Assembly: GCF_002105155.1 (NCBI RefSeq)
Contig: NW_019028994.1
Span: 620,001 to 684,000 of the forward strand
Reading direction: 5' to 3'
Length of the DNA stretch: 64,000 nt
DNA from: Lobosporangium transversale
Lineage: Eukaryota > Mortierellomycota > Mortierellomycetes > Mortierellales > Mortierellaceae
The position numbers and the translations under genes were made by a program. The notes beneath the pieces are model-generated. The model did not search any database, had not been told where the DNA came from, and saw only the letters and a program-made list of their open reading frames with translations. Numbering within the stretch: the stretch's first letter is position 1; each line of letters begins with the position of its first letter. Of the stretch, positions 23,041-36,389 are shown in pieces.

Positions 23041-26000
23041 GCATCATTTCATTATCATCTATCTCTTTGCGCACTTGTTCATCAGCAAATAACATGTTTT
23101 TGTTTAAACGACTATTCTTTATTCACAGCTTCAAATGATGGGATACGACATGTCTTGGGCATCCTTTCATGTGGTTGAGGTCATGTCATCACCAAAGTTC
23201 CTATACAAGAGCATAGGATATCTTGGAGCGGTTCAATCATTTACCCAGGAAACAGATGTGCTCATGCTTACGACCAATCTCATCAAAAAGGTAAGTCGCG
23301 CAAAAATAAAAAATCCTTGTTTTATCATTACTCCGCCTCAGCTCTGAGCAGCAATATGCACTTTTCGGGAATACCAAACCGCAAACTATAGCGTCATTCT
23401 TTTTGTATGTCTTTATCATTCCGTAGGATCTTGCTTCCTCTAACCCATGCGAAGTAGGAGTGGCTATCAATGGATTATCACATATCCTTACCCCAGACTT
23501 GGCACGCGACCTTTGTGCGGACCTTGTCTCTATGCTCAACCATTCTCGCCCGATCATCCGTAAAAAAGTCTTGCTAGTACTTTACAAAGTCTTTTTGAAA
23601 TATCCAGAAGGTTTGCGCTTGAGTTTCTCGCGTATGAAGGATCGTTTGGATGACCCTGATCCATGTAAGTGAAAGGCAAAGTGCGGTTCTTCAAATGGGA
23701 TTATTCTCATTGGCTCTATAGATGAATACTGACTAACACATGTGTTATATATACATGCGCATCTTTCAGCTGTCGTATCTGCTGCTGTCAACGTAATATG
23801 TGAACTGGCGCGTCGCAATCCCAAGAATTATCTTTCGCTGGCTCCACAGCTCTTCAAGCTACTAACGACATCCTCAAACAATTGGATGCTTATCAAGATC
23901 ATCAAACTAGTACGTAATATCTTTATTTTTTTTTTTTAATTTTTTTTTTTTAATTACTTTATTGATATGTGAATTTCACATAAAGATGATTCCTTGCAAT
24001 GTAATATCGAAATGCTAATTAATACATTTTTCAAAATATCCGCGTGGAACTTAGTTTGCAGCATTGACACCCTATGAACCTCGTTTGACAAAAAAGCTTT
24101 TACCACCCATTACGACTCTTATTCAGACAACACCCGCCATGTCCTTATTATACGAGTGCATTCATACAGTCATTGCAGGTGGTATGTTAGTCACAAGCGG
24201 ATCTGGAAGTAATGTTGAAAGCGCCAATACCTTGGCGGCCACCTGTGTCAGCAAGTTACGAACGTTCCTAGAGGATCCGGATCAAAATTGTAAGCGTTTA
24301 TTTTTATTTTTATTTATATTTTTATAGTTATTTTTATTTTCAATCTCAGGATGATTTTTTAATTTATCCCTAATTTTATCAATCAATTATTAATTATTAA
24401 TAGTGAAATATATCGGACTATTGGCATTGACCAAGATCCTCCCTACACACCCTCATCTTGTTGGAGAACACAAGGATATTATTTTGAAATGCATTGATGA
24501 CCCAGATATTTCTATCCGCATGAGGACATTGGATTTGATTGTGGGAATGGCCAACAAGAAAAATTTGACCGAGATTGTCAAACGTCTGATTAATCACTTG
24601 CTCCCAGCGAATGATCACAGCCAGGAGATCTCTGCCATCAACAATGCTAATAACAATGGCAGTGCTATGAGTGCATTGATGGATCCTTCCTATCGTGCTG
24701 ATATCGTACGCAGGATCGTGCTTATCTGTTCTCAAAACTCGTATGCGAACGTGAGCAACTTTGAATGGTATCTGGCAGTGCTCTCGGATTTGACCAATGT
24801 TGCTGGAGTGAATGTTGGTAATTTGTTGATGCAACAGTTCATGGATGTCGGAGTTCGTGTCAAGAGCGTGCGGCCGTATACTGTGCGATTAATGGTTCGT
24901 ATACACTTCGTTTTCCTTTTTTCTTAAGGCTACTTGATGAAATTTCAAGCATAGGAGAAAAAAAAATTCCTAGCAAATGTACACTATTTGACCTTTTTTT
25001 TTTTTTTTCTTCAAATATAGATGCGCTTGCTTGCGGATACCAGGCTAACAGAGCCTGATAACGTTGAAAGCTCAAATTCAATGGTCTTGTTGGCTGCAGC
25101 ATGGTTGACGGGCGAGTATTGCGCTCTGCTTGATTCTCCAGAGACAGCATTGGAGCTCTTGACTCAAAAGTCGACTTGTAAGCTTGAACCACCTATTCAA
25201 GCGACCTATCTACAGAGTATACTGAAGATCTTTGGTTACTGGATGAATAGCCTTCAATACTCATGGAATGAGGAAGCCCGACAACAATTAATCGAAACTA
25301 TCGACTCGCTTCGCAAGGCTGTTAAAGACATGTTCAGTCGTAGTCCTGATCTGGAGGTTCAAGAGAGAGTAAGTGATCGTCTTTTTATTTATTTATTTAT
25401 TTAATTATTATTATAGTCAATAATAGCAGATCTCATGGTTATTTATTTACTTTCCTTGAATGTTGAATAGGCCTCCAACGTGTCTGTGATTTTGGAAATC
25501 ATCTCTGAACATGCGCCGCGAACACCACTCAAGGTTGAGAATTCAGTTTCTTTTGCACCGACAATGCCCAAACCCCCCGCTATCCTTGGCTCACTCTATC
25601 CTCTTTTCTTTAATCTTGAGCTCAACCCTGTTGCACCTAAAGCTCAAAGGAAGGTTCCTGTCCCTGAAGGACTTGATTTGGAAGCCTGGATCCATGAACC
25701 TGCTCCAGAACCTGTATCAGAATCCTCAGACGATGATTTCTTGAATGAAGCCAGTTCTTCGTACGGATATGGATGGAGTGGCCAAGGAGCGACTCCTGGT
25801 AACAGAAAGAAGAAGGGTAAGAAGAACCAGGATCAGGAGGACTCCAAGGAAAGTGCTGAAGCCAGAGCTAAGGTAAAGAGAGTTCTAAGACGAGGGAGAA
25901 AAAAAAAAAAATCAAGATAATGGAGCGTGAAGATGTTGAATCTTAATTATTAATTAATGGAAAAAAAAAAAAAAAAAAAAAAAATCGTATCAATCGCTCA

Positions 26001-27808
26001 ATAGCGCAAGGCTGAAAGAAGAGAACGGCTGAAGCATGATCCATATTATATTGGTGGCAGTGATGATTCTTCAAGAAGTCAACAGAAAGCTCAGGATGAT
26101 TTGGATGTTGATTCGATCCCTATAGTTCAACTTAGCATGGCAGGGTTTGAGAAGCCGATTGTTCTTGGCAAAAAATCCAAGAAGAAATCCAAGCGAAGGG
26201 AGAGATCACCTTCTCCACCTCCTCAGCCAGTGGAGTTTGCAACGGAGGAAATGCCGGAGGATGCAATGCTTTCTGCGAGTGAAGATGACGCGGACAAGGC
26301 TGCGACTAGGCTTCATGGAGGTCAAAAGGGTATTCTGGATTATGACCAATCTGCACTTCATTCAGTAGATCTCTCCATTCCTGTGGGTGAAGATGAGGAT
26401 TTACCTCGGGCAAAACCATATATGAAGCCGGAAGAGGTTCGACGAATGGAAGATGAACTCGCACAGCGGCGTCGTATGGAGGCTTTGCAAATGAAGAAGG
26501 ACAAGAAGGACAAGAAGGAAGCCAAGAAATCCAAATCATCCAAGAAGGAGCCCAAGGCGGCGGAAGATAAAGAGACTATGAAGAAGAAGAAGAAGGGCAC
26601 GAAGAAATCGAAGGAACAGGGAGAGCAGCAATTGATAGAATTGGAAACGCCAGCCATTCAGCGCATATCACCGGAACCTGAACGTGTCAAAACGAAAGCT
26701 CAAATTCCTAATGTGGTTCCGGAGGTTGTATCAACGCCGACGAAAAACAAGCCCAAGAAAGAGAAGGAAAAGGAGAAAACAAAAGCAAAAGAGGGCAGCA
26801 AATCGAGCGAAACGAAGACCAAGAAAAGCGGTACTGCAAAGAAGTCGACAAAGGAACCCGCAATTGTTTCGTTCCCAGAGCGCTCCGGTTTGGAGTTGGT
26901 TTTGAATGACAACATTGCTTTAGTAAGTTCTCAAAGCAACAAGTCGTTGCAGAATTTTATAAATAAGGAGTACTTTTATTTGTTCTAATGGCCATACATT
27001 TTTTTTTTTTTTTTTTTTTTTCCCTTAACTGTAGACATACGGTATTGCGCTCTCGCAAACAAGTTTAGAGTCACCGACTGCACCAGGAAGCGACACTACG
27101 TCTGACCCGATGATCTCTGTTCACTTTCAGATGCATAACCGCAACTTGACAGAATCTATAACATCAGCGCGTGTAGTGTTTGCGGATTCGTTTGATGTAC
27201 GTCTTGGAGGAACGTATGCGGATCAAGAGAGTGTTATGATTTCGTCTTTGGTTGATCCCCAGAGCAAAGCAGAGCTGTCACTCGAACTAGTGGTGTTGGG
27301 CCGCATCCGCTATGAGCTCAAAGTGATGGGTACACTGTTCTATGAGGTCAATGGACATGGAGAGTCGATTGAATTTAGCTTTGATGTGCCTCCATCGACT
27401 TTTATGTTGGCAATCCCTAGATTGACTGGAGCAGAGTTTTCAAAGGTATTGACGGAGCAACTGGAGTCATTCTCGGCAACAGGATCAGCGACAGTACAAT
27501 TAGCACAGAGCACGAATGGTCAAGATTCACAGTTCTGGGATGCGGTAGAGAAGATCACGAGGGATGTGACACATACACATGTGGTTGAGGTAGTAGATGG
27601 AGCTGCCAGCTTTTTCGGACGGAGTTGGCAAGGGTACCAGGTTGCGGGGTTGATCAAGGTCCGGAAGGAGGGTGGAGAGAAGGTGGGAGAGGAAGGAGAA
27701 GCAGGAGCAGAAGAGGGATCAAGGACGGTTGAGGTAGAGATGAAGTGTACAGACCAATTGTTTGTGGATGGTCTTGTACAGGAACTACTTGCAGAGGAGA
27801 CATACTAG
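22815..27808 (+). CDS. AP-3 adaptor complex subunit delta (about 1292 aa)
   Basis: Ten exons: 22815-22985, 23129-23290, 23427-23664, 23770-23909, 24055-24289, 24404-24894, 25021-25368, 25471-25872, 26005-26922, 27035-27808. All are phase-consistent. AP-3 sorts cargo from Golgi/endosomes to the vacuole. The N-terminal adaptin trunk is diagnostic: DLIRGIRQNKKNE, VEVMSSPKFLYKSIGYL, TDVLMLTTNLIKKDL and NPCEVGVAINGLS are delta/gamma/alpha adaptin blocks, with KYPEGLRLSFSRMKDRLDDPDP following. A highly charged Lys/Glu-rich hinge (encoded by about 25790-26860) leads to a beta-rich C-terminal appendage. Long homopolymers occur in introns 1 (A37), 8 (A24) and 9 (T22). The start at 22815 gives the canonical adaptin N-terminus; upstream in-frame codons look like leader. 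Confidence 0.93.
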
Positions 27809-28247
27809 ACGCGTCTTGAGCAAATGTAGTTTACGCTATGTATTTGTCGGGAGGAGAGAGAGGAATGTGGAGGAAGAGGGGGAATAAAAAATCTTTTTTC
27901 CCGCATGCGGGGAATTTTCTCCTTTAGTCCTTAGTCCTCAGTCCTTAGTCTTAGTCCGAGTCTTGATACTGAAATCAAAGATCTTTTTAGCATCTTTGAA
28001 ACTGAGGGCTGAACATGATAAGCAAAAAAGAAAAAAATGATCAGTGCTCTTCTGTGGGAAAAAAAAAAAAAAAGAATCTCTTGTATTTCTTATCTATTCT
28101 TTTTTTTTTTTTTTTTCTTTTCTTTCGGCATTCGCTTCATTCCTTTTCTTCATTCGTTCTTCCTTTTCCTCCACTTGGTCTCTTTCTCCTTTGGTTTCTT
28201 ATTCACATATTTGAGGTTTCTTTTTTTTTTCTTTTTGTTCAACAACC
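27809..28247 (+). promoter_or_regulatory. pyruvate kinase promoter and leader with pyrimidine tracts
   Basis: The region holds the AP-3 delta 3' flank, a short tandem of AGTCCTT-like units (about 27924-27962), and then a strongly pyrimidine-rich strand from about 28080 to 28240 just before the pyruvate kinase ATG. CT-rich tracts ahead of the start are common in highly expressed fungal glycolytic genes. The assignment is inference. Confidence 0.45.
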
Positions 28248-29713
28248 ATGGTCTACTTCAGCGACGAAGCAATCAAGAACAACCTGGAGTGGGTTTCAGG
28301 GTTGTCAATTGACACAGAACCCACGGGCGTTCGTCGGTCCTCTATCATCTGCACCATCGGTACTTTTATTCTTTCTTACAATTCCGTTATTTGATTGCTG
28401 ACATCGCATTATTTAAAAAGATGTTATCAATTAGACAAAAAATAAAAGAAAAAAGAAAAAGAAAAAGAAAAGAACCATCCTTGTTGACAAATACTTTTAT
28501 TTTTTGCTTTCTTTTTTTTATCTTATTCCCCTAGGCCCAAAGACAAACTCGGTCGAAATGATCACAGCATTGCGAAAGGAGGGCATGAACATCGTGCGCA
28601 TGGTATGGACCCTCTTTTTTTTTTTTTTTTTTTTTTTAATCATCAATTAGGTTTTCTTTTTGCTTTTGAGGTTTGAATGTCTACATGTGGTCTATGCATA
28701 TAATTTACTTTTTTTTAAACGTTGGATTGGAATCTTCCGCTCCCCTCCTTCAAGAACTTCAGTCATGGTTCATACGAGTACCACAAGTCAGTCATCGATA
28801 ATACCCGCAAGAGCTGTGCCGAAACTCCAGGCAAACCAGTCGCTATTGCTCTTGATACCAAGGGACCCGAGATCCGTACGGGTGTGATGGGTGGTGATGG
28901 AAGCGATGTACCGTTTGTGGCAGGGCATGAAATGATTTTCAGCACAAAGGATGAATATGCAGAATCCGGTAACGACCAGGTCCTCTATATCGATTACAAG
29001 AACCTTCCCAAGGTGATGTCACCCGGGAAGGTGATCTTTATTGATGATGGAGTCATGTCCTTCAAGGTCCTCGAGATCTTATCAGAGACCGATATCAAGG
29101 TCGTGGCTTTAAACAATGGGAAACTTTCCTCCAGAAAGGGAGTGAACCTGCCCAAGACCAATGTGGACTTGCCTGCCCTTTCAGAAAAGGATAAAAAGGA
29201 TTTACAGTTCGGTATTGAGCATGATGTGGACATGATCTTTGCTTCGTTTATTCGAAGTGGTGAGGATGTACGAGAGATTCGTCGTGTCCTTGGTGATGCT
29301 GGAAAACATATCAAGATCATCTCGAAGATTGAGAACCATCAGGTAAAATTAAAGAAAGAAGAAGAAGAAGAAGGCATTGATGATGAAGATGAGGAGGAGT
29401 AGGAAGGACATGATTAATAACGCAATGGACTCTTTAAAAAAAAAAAAAGGGCGTCCAAAACTTTGATAGCATTTTGGCAGAGACTGATGGAGTGATGGTG
29501 GCCCGTGGTGACTTGGGTATTGAGATTCCTTGCTCGACTGTCTTTTTGGCCCAGAAGATGATGATTGCAAAGTGTAGCATTGCAGGCAAGCCTGTCATCT
29601 GTGCCACACAGATGCTTGAATCCATGACCGTAAGTTGTTTAATACAAGAATGTTAAAGGCCTGCTTCAAGTTTTTTTTTTAAAAAAAATCCTTGGCCTGA
29701 CTTTTTCTTTTTC

Positions 29714-29748
<35 letters not shown>

Positions 29749-30457
29749 GTACAATCCTAGACCTACTCGTGCAGAAGTGTCTGACGTTGCAAATGCGATT
29801 TTAGATGGAGCGGATTGTGTAATGTTATCAGGAGAGACTGCCAAAGGATCCTATCCTCTTGAAGCTGTCCGTACGATGCATGAAACATGTCTCTTAGCAG
29901 AGTCCGCTATCTGCTATCCTCCCTTGTTCAATGAGATCCGAGACTTGACCCCCCGTCCTACTGAGACGACCGAGACTGTGGCTTCATCTGCAGTGTCTGC
30001 AGCACAGGAACAAGCAGCAGGAGCCATTATTGTCTTGACAACGAGTGGTACGACCGCCCGATTGGTAAGCAAATACAGGCCAAAGTGCCCGATCATTGTC
30101 TTGACACGCTATGCATCCACCGCCAGACAGGTTCATCTTCACCGAGGCTGCTACCCATACTTTTATGAAATCAAACGAGGTGCTGATTGGCAGGAGGATG
30201 TCGGTAAGTTTTTTATTTTTTATTTTTTATTTTTTTTATTTTTTTATTTTTTTATTTCAAAAGTCAATAAGCGGTTCTCACAAGTCTTGGAATTCTCATA
30301 CCTTTTTCTTTCAATGACAGATGCTCGTCTCAAGTACGGCATGAGGAAGGCTATAGAGGACGGCCTTCTAAAGAAGGGTGACGTGATAGTCATGATCCAA
30401 GGTTGGAAGGGAGGTCTTGGCAACACAAACACTCTTCGTGTCCTCCATGCCGAATAG
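28248..30457 (+). CDS. pyruvate kinase (512 aa)
   Basis: Six exons: 28248-28359, 28535-28602, 28755-29342, 29450-29629, 29750-30203, 30321-30457. All are phase-consistent. This glycolytic enzyme transfers phosphate from phosphoenolpyruvate to ADP. Visible blocks include [44 protein letters not shown], the active-site strand [11 protein letters not shown] (catalytic Lys), the metal-binding [23 protein letters not shown] followed by [32 protein letters not shown], and the C-terminal regulatory domain ending RVLHAE. Length matches the fungal family. The splice acceptors of exons 4 and 5 are preceded directly by A12 and A26 runs instead of a pyrimidine tract. It converges on the STELLO-like gene. 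Confidence 0.96.
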
Positions 30458-30785
30458 ATAGATTATTTATATATAAAAAAAAAAAAAAAAAAAAAAAGAT
30501 AGGTAATAAAACATTATTGCTTTTGTTTTTTTTTTTTTTTATTAGTATTTTTTTCTCTATTTTTTACTTTCTTATTTTTTTTCTTTTTATTAATGGTGTA
30601 AGAGTGCTTAATTGATTCTATGAGGAAAACAAGATTTTATAAAAGTATATAGTGTATATGTGTATAAGTAATATATGGTTCAGAAAACATTTACAATGTC
30701 AATGATTAAAAGGTGCTTGGGGAAGAAGGCACTGATATTCTTCTGCCCCTTATTCGAAAGAGTTTTTTTTTTTTTTTTTTTTTTT
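30458..30785. terminator. convergent 3' region of pyruvate kinase and the STELLO-like gene
   Basis: About 330 bp with A24 at about 30474-30497, T-rich blocks at 30525-30590 and T23 at about 30764-30786. No gene is visible. AATAAA-like words (for example GGTAATAAAAC near 30502) may serve 3' end formation. Confidence 0.4.
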
Positions 30786-32373
30786 TTACACTACTTCAAC
30801 AGATTCCATCCAAGTGATGATATCGTCACGAGCCTTTCGATCTTTCAAGAGCTTGACAGGGTGTACAATACCCACGCCAGGCTGCATGTAATCACGCCAT
30901 AGCTCTCGCTCACCTCCATACCACAGATAAGACTCCTTCCAGTCCACCCAATTCTCTGTTGGCTCTACAGCAATGAGCGCCAACCCTACTCCAAGCTCCA
31001 AAAAGACATCATGCTTAAGGAAGCGCGTAAGGACATCCTTGACCTCCAAGGAAATCCTTCCAGGAACATAGACTGCATCACAGAAGGCTCTGATATCGGC
31101 TGGTCCAGGGATTCCAGTGAACTTAGCTATCCGCTCTCTCTGAATATCCGTAAAAGAGGTAGGATCATTCCACATGTCGGTTGTTCCTGGCCTCTCCCAG
31201 TGCCAGGAGTATGGTGGTGGTTTGGATCGGTCACGAAGATCTTCTGACAAGATGGGGACATGCTTCCATACTTTGTCCAGATCATATGTGGCAAGCTGAT
31301 GGACGTTTAGAAGGGTATCATCGTTTGTATAAAGATAGCCCGAGTAATTGGGGAATTCCTCCATCGCCATCACCAGAGATTTATATCCAATGTTTCCTTC
31401 ATTATGTGAAACAGACCTGACGACTCCTTGGAGATGTTCAGGGACGTCTGGACCATACATGACAATATTAGGGAAGTGAGGCTTGTAGATCGAGAGATAC
31501 GGCTCAATTGCATCGTAGAGCGGCCAGTTAAAGTTGACGACCAGAAGTACGTCATTGAAAATATCCACTGTTCGCGGTTTGTCCTTGACGATTTGAATCT
31601 TGGCCATGGACGGATCTGTTGTGTCTGCTTTACATTGATTAAGGGCCTCAAAAGAAAGTCGATGAGAATCGGTTGAAACAATGGGCTTTTGGATGGCAGT
31701 GATAGAATTCCGGACAGCCTGACGGTTGTAAAGGGTCACATCCGGGAAGTTATATCCTACGTTTTGAAGATCTCTGACCCATCGTTCTGAAAGATCCACA
31801 TCTCCCTCTCCAATGAATTTCTCCTTTGCCATGGCTTTCATGAGGTCAACAATACGAGTTCCGAGGTTGGTGGAGGGAGATGACCAGTTGGCGAGGAATT
31901 CGACGAGCTTTGAGGCCTCTGAATAGAGTTGGAGTTCGTCCTCATAATCAGCCAGATAGTTGTGAGCGTTTCGAATCTGATCAACCGTGGGCTTGGTGAA
32001 GCCCAAGGAGCCATTAATGTCCCAAAGTAACCGTTGGACCCAATAGCCGCGCCAGATATCACAAACTCGGAAGGAGACTGGAATCAAAAAAGAAAAAGAT
32101 AAAAAAAAGACATCCTTAATCAATGAGCATATTATATTGTGTACCGTAAAAAGAATAAAAAAAAAAAAAAAAAAAAAAAAAATTAGTCTTTTATGAATGC
32201 TTCTTTCTCATACCTGTGATTGGCAGTAACAATCCCCAGAATGCATCGTAACTGAACAAAGTGTTCTAAATAGAAAGAAAGATGAACGTTTTAACGACGA
32301 TTGTTTGATTGTAATTGTTTGATTATCTGATTGTTTGATTATGATTATGATAGTGAATTGCAGTGCTTGTGCC

Positions 32374-32407
<34 letters not shown>

Positions 32408-33269
32408 TGGGAATTAAAGGGACAGAACGATCCTGGGGACAACCGAATGGAGGGTGATTTTTTACAGAACTTGATCTTCTTCAACTCCTGTCCTTGAGTC
32501 AAACGGAAGATGGCATCAACATCAGGGTCCAAATCAGCCAAGCCTTGTTGAATCATCACAGGGGGTCCCACCAATTTCCTCTCCTTCTCAGGGAGGGAAG
32601 CATAGGATGGAAGATATGATACAGGTCGTTCAATGTCAATTTCATTCAAAGGGAAGCCCCGTGGCCAAACATCGGGTCTGCCGAAATGTGAATAGACATT
32701 GACGCTTCTCTCTTCAGGTTTGTCCGTGCGATAGGTGATGACACTCTCAGTGGGTGATTCGAATGTGATGTTGGTATTTGGAAGATTGTCGTCTAGGATG
32801 ATAAGAATAAATAAGAATGTATTTTAGAGGTTTAAATCTTAATTTATTTATTTTATTTTTTTTACAACTCAGTCAATGTGCGTTGTTGTACCTCTCAAAG
32901 TGCATTATTTTTGTTATTATCATTGTTATTGTTCTCCTTACCATCAGTATCAAAAATTGTAGTGGCACCTTGTTGAATAGCCCAGAGATAGCCAATGTTC
33001 TTGCGAGTGTATGCTCTGTAGGGAATCACCTCTGTAATACCGAATTTTAGACATTGTTGGTCTTCGACTGTCAGGTACACACAGGAACCGCATTCCCATT
33101 CTTTGGGTGATTTCGTATCTGCCACAACGACCACCTACACAACAAATGACAGTGGTTTTTGGGTATTTTAGTGTTTTGTAAGAAAATCAAAAAAAAAAAA
33201 GACCCCTGTCTCTCTTTTATTTAATATGCATAAGCAACGTCTCATCAGCCCTCTTTTTCTTTCTTTCTT

Positions 33270-33305
<36 letters not shown>

Positions 33306-33611
33306 CACGTTCCACTCCTTGAGATTGCATAAAAGATTCATGGCATCTGTTGGTGGGTTAATGGTGGTTACTACGATCCAATTCTTGCCAACAAGTTTCT
33401 TTTTGGCCGCAAGTTGTTCATCTGGGACCGTGCATTTGTTAGAGACGCTGTCGGCTGTTGACGAACTTTGTCTGAAGAATGGACTGTGGAGATGGAAAAG
33501 AGATAAGCTGAAGAAGACACAGAGTGCACAAAAGATTGCCCAGAGTTTCTTGCGAGAGGTACGGGTCATAGAGGTGGACCAGCTGTTGTTGAAACTGAAT
33601 TGGGCCGTCAT
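30786..33611 (-). CDS. STELLO/DUF288-like Golgi glycosyltransferase-type protein (741 aa)
   Basis: Five exons on the minus strand: 33611-33309, 33134-32942, 32792-32407, 32265-32214, 32077-30786. All are phase-consistent. The N-terminus has a short cytosolic segment and one hydrophobic helix (KLWAIFCALCVFFSLSLFHL), a type II membrane topology. The lumenal part begins NWIVVTTINPPTDAM and carries VVVVADTKSP, the aromatic/Arg block YTRKNIGYLWAIQQGATTIFDTDDN and later GYLYTNDDTLLN, the hallmark order of the STELLO (DUF288) family with GT-A-like DxD motifs. In plants these are Golgi proteins that assist cellulose synthase assembly; the fungal role is not known to me. The T34 run at 33269-33302 lies in intron 1. 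Confidence 0.85.
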
Positions 33612-35484
33612 TTTTTCATTATATGATGGGGGGAGGAGAAAGGTGGGGAGGGGTGAGAGTGAGGATGAGGATGGGACGAAGAGAAAGGAAGGAAGGATGA
33701 GTTAAAAGACAACAAGAAAGAAAGAAAGAAAGAAAAAAGAAAAAGAAGAAAAAAACCCTGTGCCTGCGTTTGTGCTTGTATGGTTTGATTTGATCTCCCA
33801 TTGAGAATAGGGTTCCGGTAAGATGAGGGCTGTAGTAAACTCGCCTATTGCTTTGGCTTTTGGGACATTTTAATTTGAGTCTTGTCCAAATTTGGGACTA
33901 TTTTTAGCCTTACGAAACAAAGAAAAAAAAAAAAAAAAAAAATTAAAATACATCCACCATGTGCAGTAATGAGTAACGAGAACATAAAAGGGATAGTCTA
34001 GTGGGTCTAAAACTTTCGCCTCGCATTGCAAAGAAGATGGACCAAACTGCTATTTGACAAAGCCGCTAAAAGCACAATAGGCTATGTCTGTGCATATTAT
34101 ATCCCGTATACATTCCTTCCCTTTTTTCCTTTCTTTTTTTTTTTTTTGACATTATTCCATATTTCAAGGATCCAACCTGGCTCATAAAGTATATATCACA
34201 ACATCTTTTTTGCTCCGCAGTCCTACTCTTTCTTTTTTGTGAACCTTTTCAATGCATGGAATGGTTGGTTCCACAGTTTGATGTTTGGAAATGATTAACG
34301 GGATGCATGGCGTGGCGCTGTTCAAATGGCCCTAAATCATTTGCAACACTTGCCCCTCGTGCAACGTGTAATGGGCTCTCAATTGAGAAGAAAACACAAT
34401 GCTGAGAATTGTCCAATCTTCAATAGCAAAAAAAAAAAAAAAGTCTCCTTATTTAATCAGTCAAAGAAGATCATTTATCATAGACTTTACTGTGCAAGAC
34501 AATAACTATATCTATATCATCAATTATCCTATCAAGATGGCGCCTATCAAGATGGGGTCCTACTATTTATTAAAGGGAAAAAAAAGAAAAAGGAAAAAAA
34601 AAAAAGAAAAAGGAAAGAAAAAGAATATACATGTATATAGACTGATGGGATGGTGATGGGGGCGAGGGCGAGGGCATTTACCATGTGTACATGGATTACT
34701 GAAGGACTGTTTTAGAGTTGAGCCTAACAGCCCACCTTTTTTGATACGCCATTTACCTTCCAATACTGAAACCGTTGGTTTGATCGTAATGAATATAGTA
34801 TACATGTACAGTACATTTGCTATTCAAATATCGGCTCAGTATCTGTGTATCTGGTTCATAGCCTGTCCCTGTCTCAGCATGCTGGGCAATTCAGTGTTAC
34901 CTCAGGTCCAGCATATTATAACAGTTTATAGAACGGATTCATTCAATTGGCCCCAGCTTCCTTGTCCCATCCTTTTTGATCTTTCCCACTCGATAAGAGG
35001 AACGTGGCGTAACAACAACTCTGCAAGGGCTCAAGTACAGGGCCTTCACTAGGCTTTTGCATGTATCCCCAAACCTAACCCTCATACGCCACAAACAATG
35101 ATCTGAACGAAATACTTGTAAAGCAGACAATCCGCCTGTTACTTCTGAGTGGTATTGTCTGCTGTCTAAATGAAAGGTGGCTCAGTAGAATATGTATGCC
35201 TTAGCTTATGGCCATGACAGCTAAAAAAAAATAAAAATAAAAAATAAAAAAAAAAAAATCCGTCTAATGCTAATAAGCTATTTACCACTAGACCGTCAGC
35301 TCAGGTTTATTCCTATCCCATTTCTACCCCCCCTCGCCCCCCTTCTTACTTTGCCAACGAAACTAGTAGGTTGAAATTCTCACTGCTCTATTGGTTCAAG
35401 AGTTTAGTAAAAAACATTAGTAAAAAAAGATTCTACAACTACAAACACATCTTACAGGCCTTTTCCGAGTATTAGTTTTCAAGC

Positions 35485-35517
<33 letters not shown>

Positions 35518-36389
35518 CAGTTAGTTAATAAACCTTTCATGCTTTAACAATTGCTAATATCGGTATACCCTATACTTGTGGTAGTTTTAGAACTATCGAA
35601 TTAAAAAAAAGCCTAAATGGTGAATGACTCAGTCAAAGAGGACACGTCAACGTAGCTCGAGTTGATGAGCGGTCAAACTACACTATAGTAATATAGTTAA
35701 TTAATCTGTAGAAAAAACCTAGTTCCGACAATGTTAACAGAGTAATATTTCATTGACCAAGTGCAAGGTTTGTGTATGTACTCTTCCTAGACATTATTGA
35801 TCTCATTTCAGTCTATTGTCCTGGCAACCCATCCATAATCATGCATATAGATTATTCTCTTTCTAGAAGCCCTTCATCCCCTTCTCGAAAAGAGTTACAA
35901 GCGAGCAGACTGCTGAAGGGAAAAAAAAAAAGAATAAATAAAAAAAATATAACATGCACACACTCTTTTTACTGGTTATAGTGCATAAGATGTAAAAGTA
36001 AAAAAGGATCCAAAAGGTGTTTGAACCTGCAGTGAAGCAACGGTATGAAACGATAATGACAAATAAAAAGTTCCGAGCGTCAGAGAGACGCTGGAAGAGT
36101 TGTTAAGGATATCTCTTAAAGGGGGGAACAGAGCATATCGATCCTGAATGTACTGTACATGTATGCATCCATGCTTACTTTTCTTCTTTTTTCCCCTTTC
36201 CTCTTCCTTACAATGTCACTTTTTTTTTACCCATGGTCGAATCTTTGGAGTAAGGGACACACATTCACCTCTGGAACCTACAAAAAACATTGATTCACAT
36301 ACCAACAAAAAGTATTGTGAATTAAACCCCATTTTCTATATCCAAAGTTAATAGACTACAACCCAGAGGAGAAAAAGAACCGATAAACC
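33612..36389. other. 2.8-kb gene-free region upstream of the second NLR copy
   Basis: No supported coding region. It includes the STELLO-like promoter, several A runs (about 33922-33942 and A30 at about 35487-35516), a tandem ATCAAGATGG pair (about 34532-34555) and a G-rich stretch at about 34640-34676. The last 150 bp resemble the promoter of the first NLR-like gene. ORFs reported here by six-frame translation have no recognisable content. Confidence 0.45.

Noticed and set aside
28015..28401. Phe-rich ORFs overlapping the pyruvate kinase leader
   Set aside because: They read through the pyrimidine-rich leader and the first exon in the wrong frame; they are shadows of the promoter tract.
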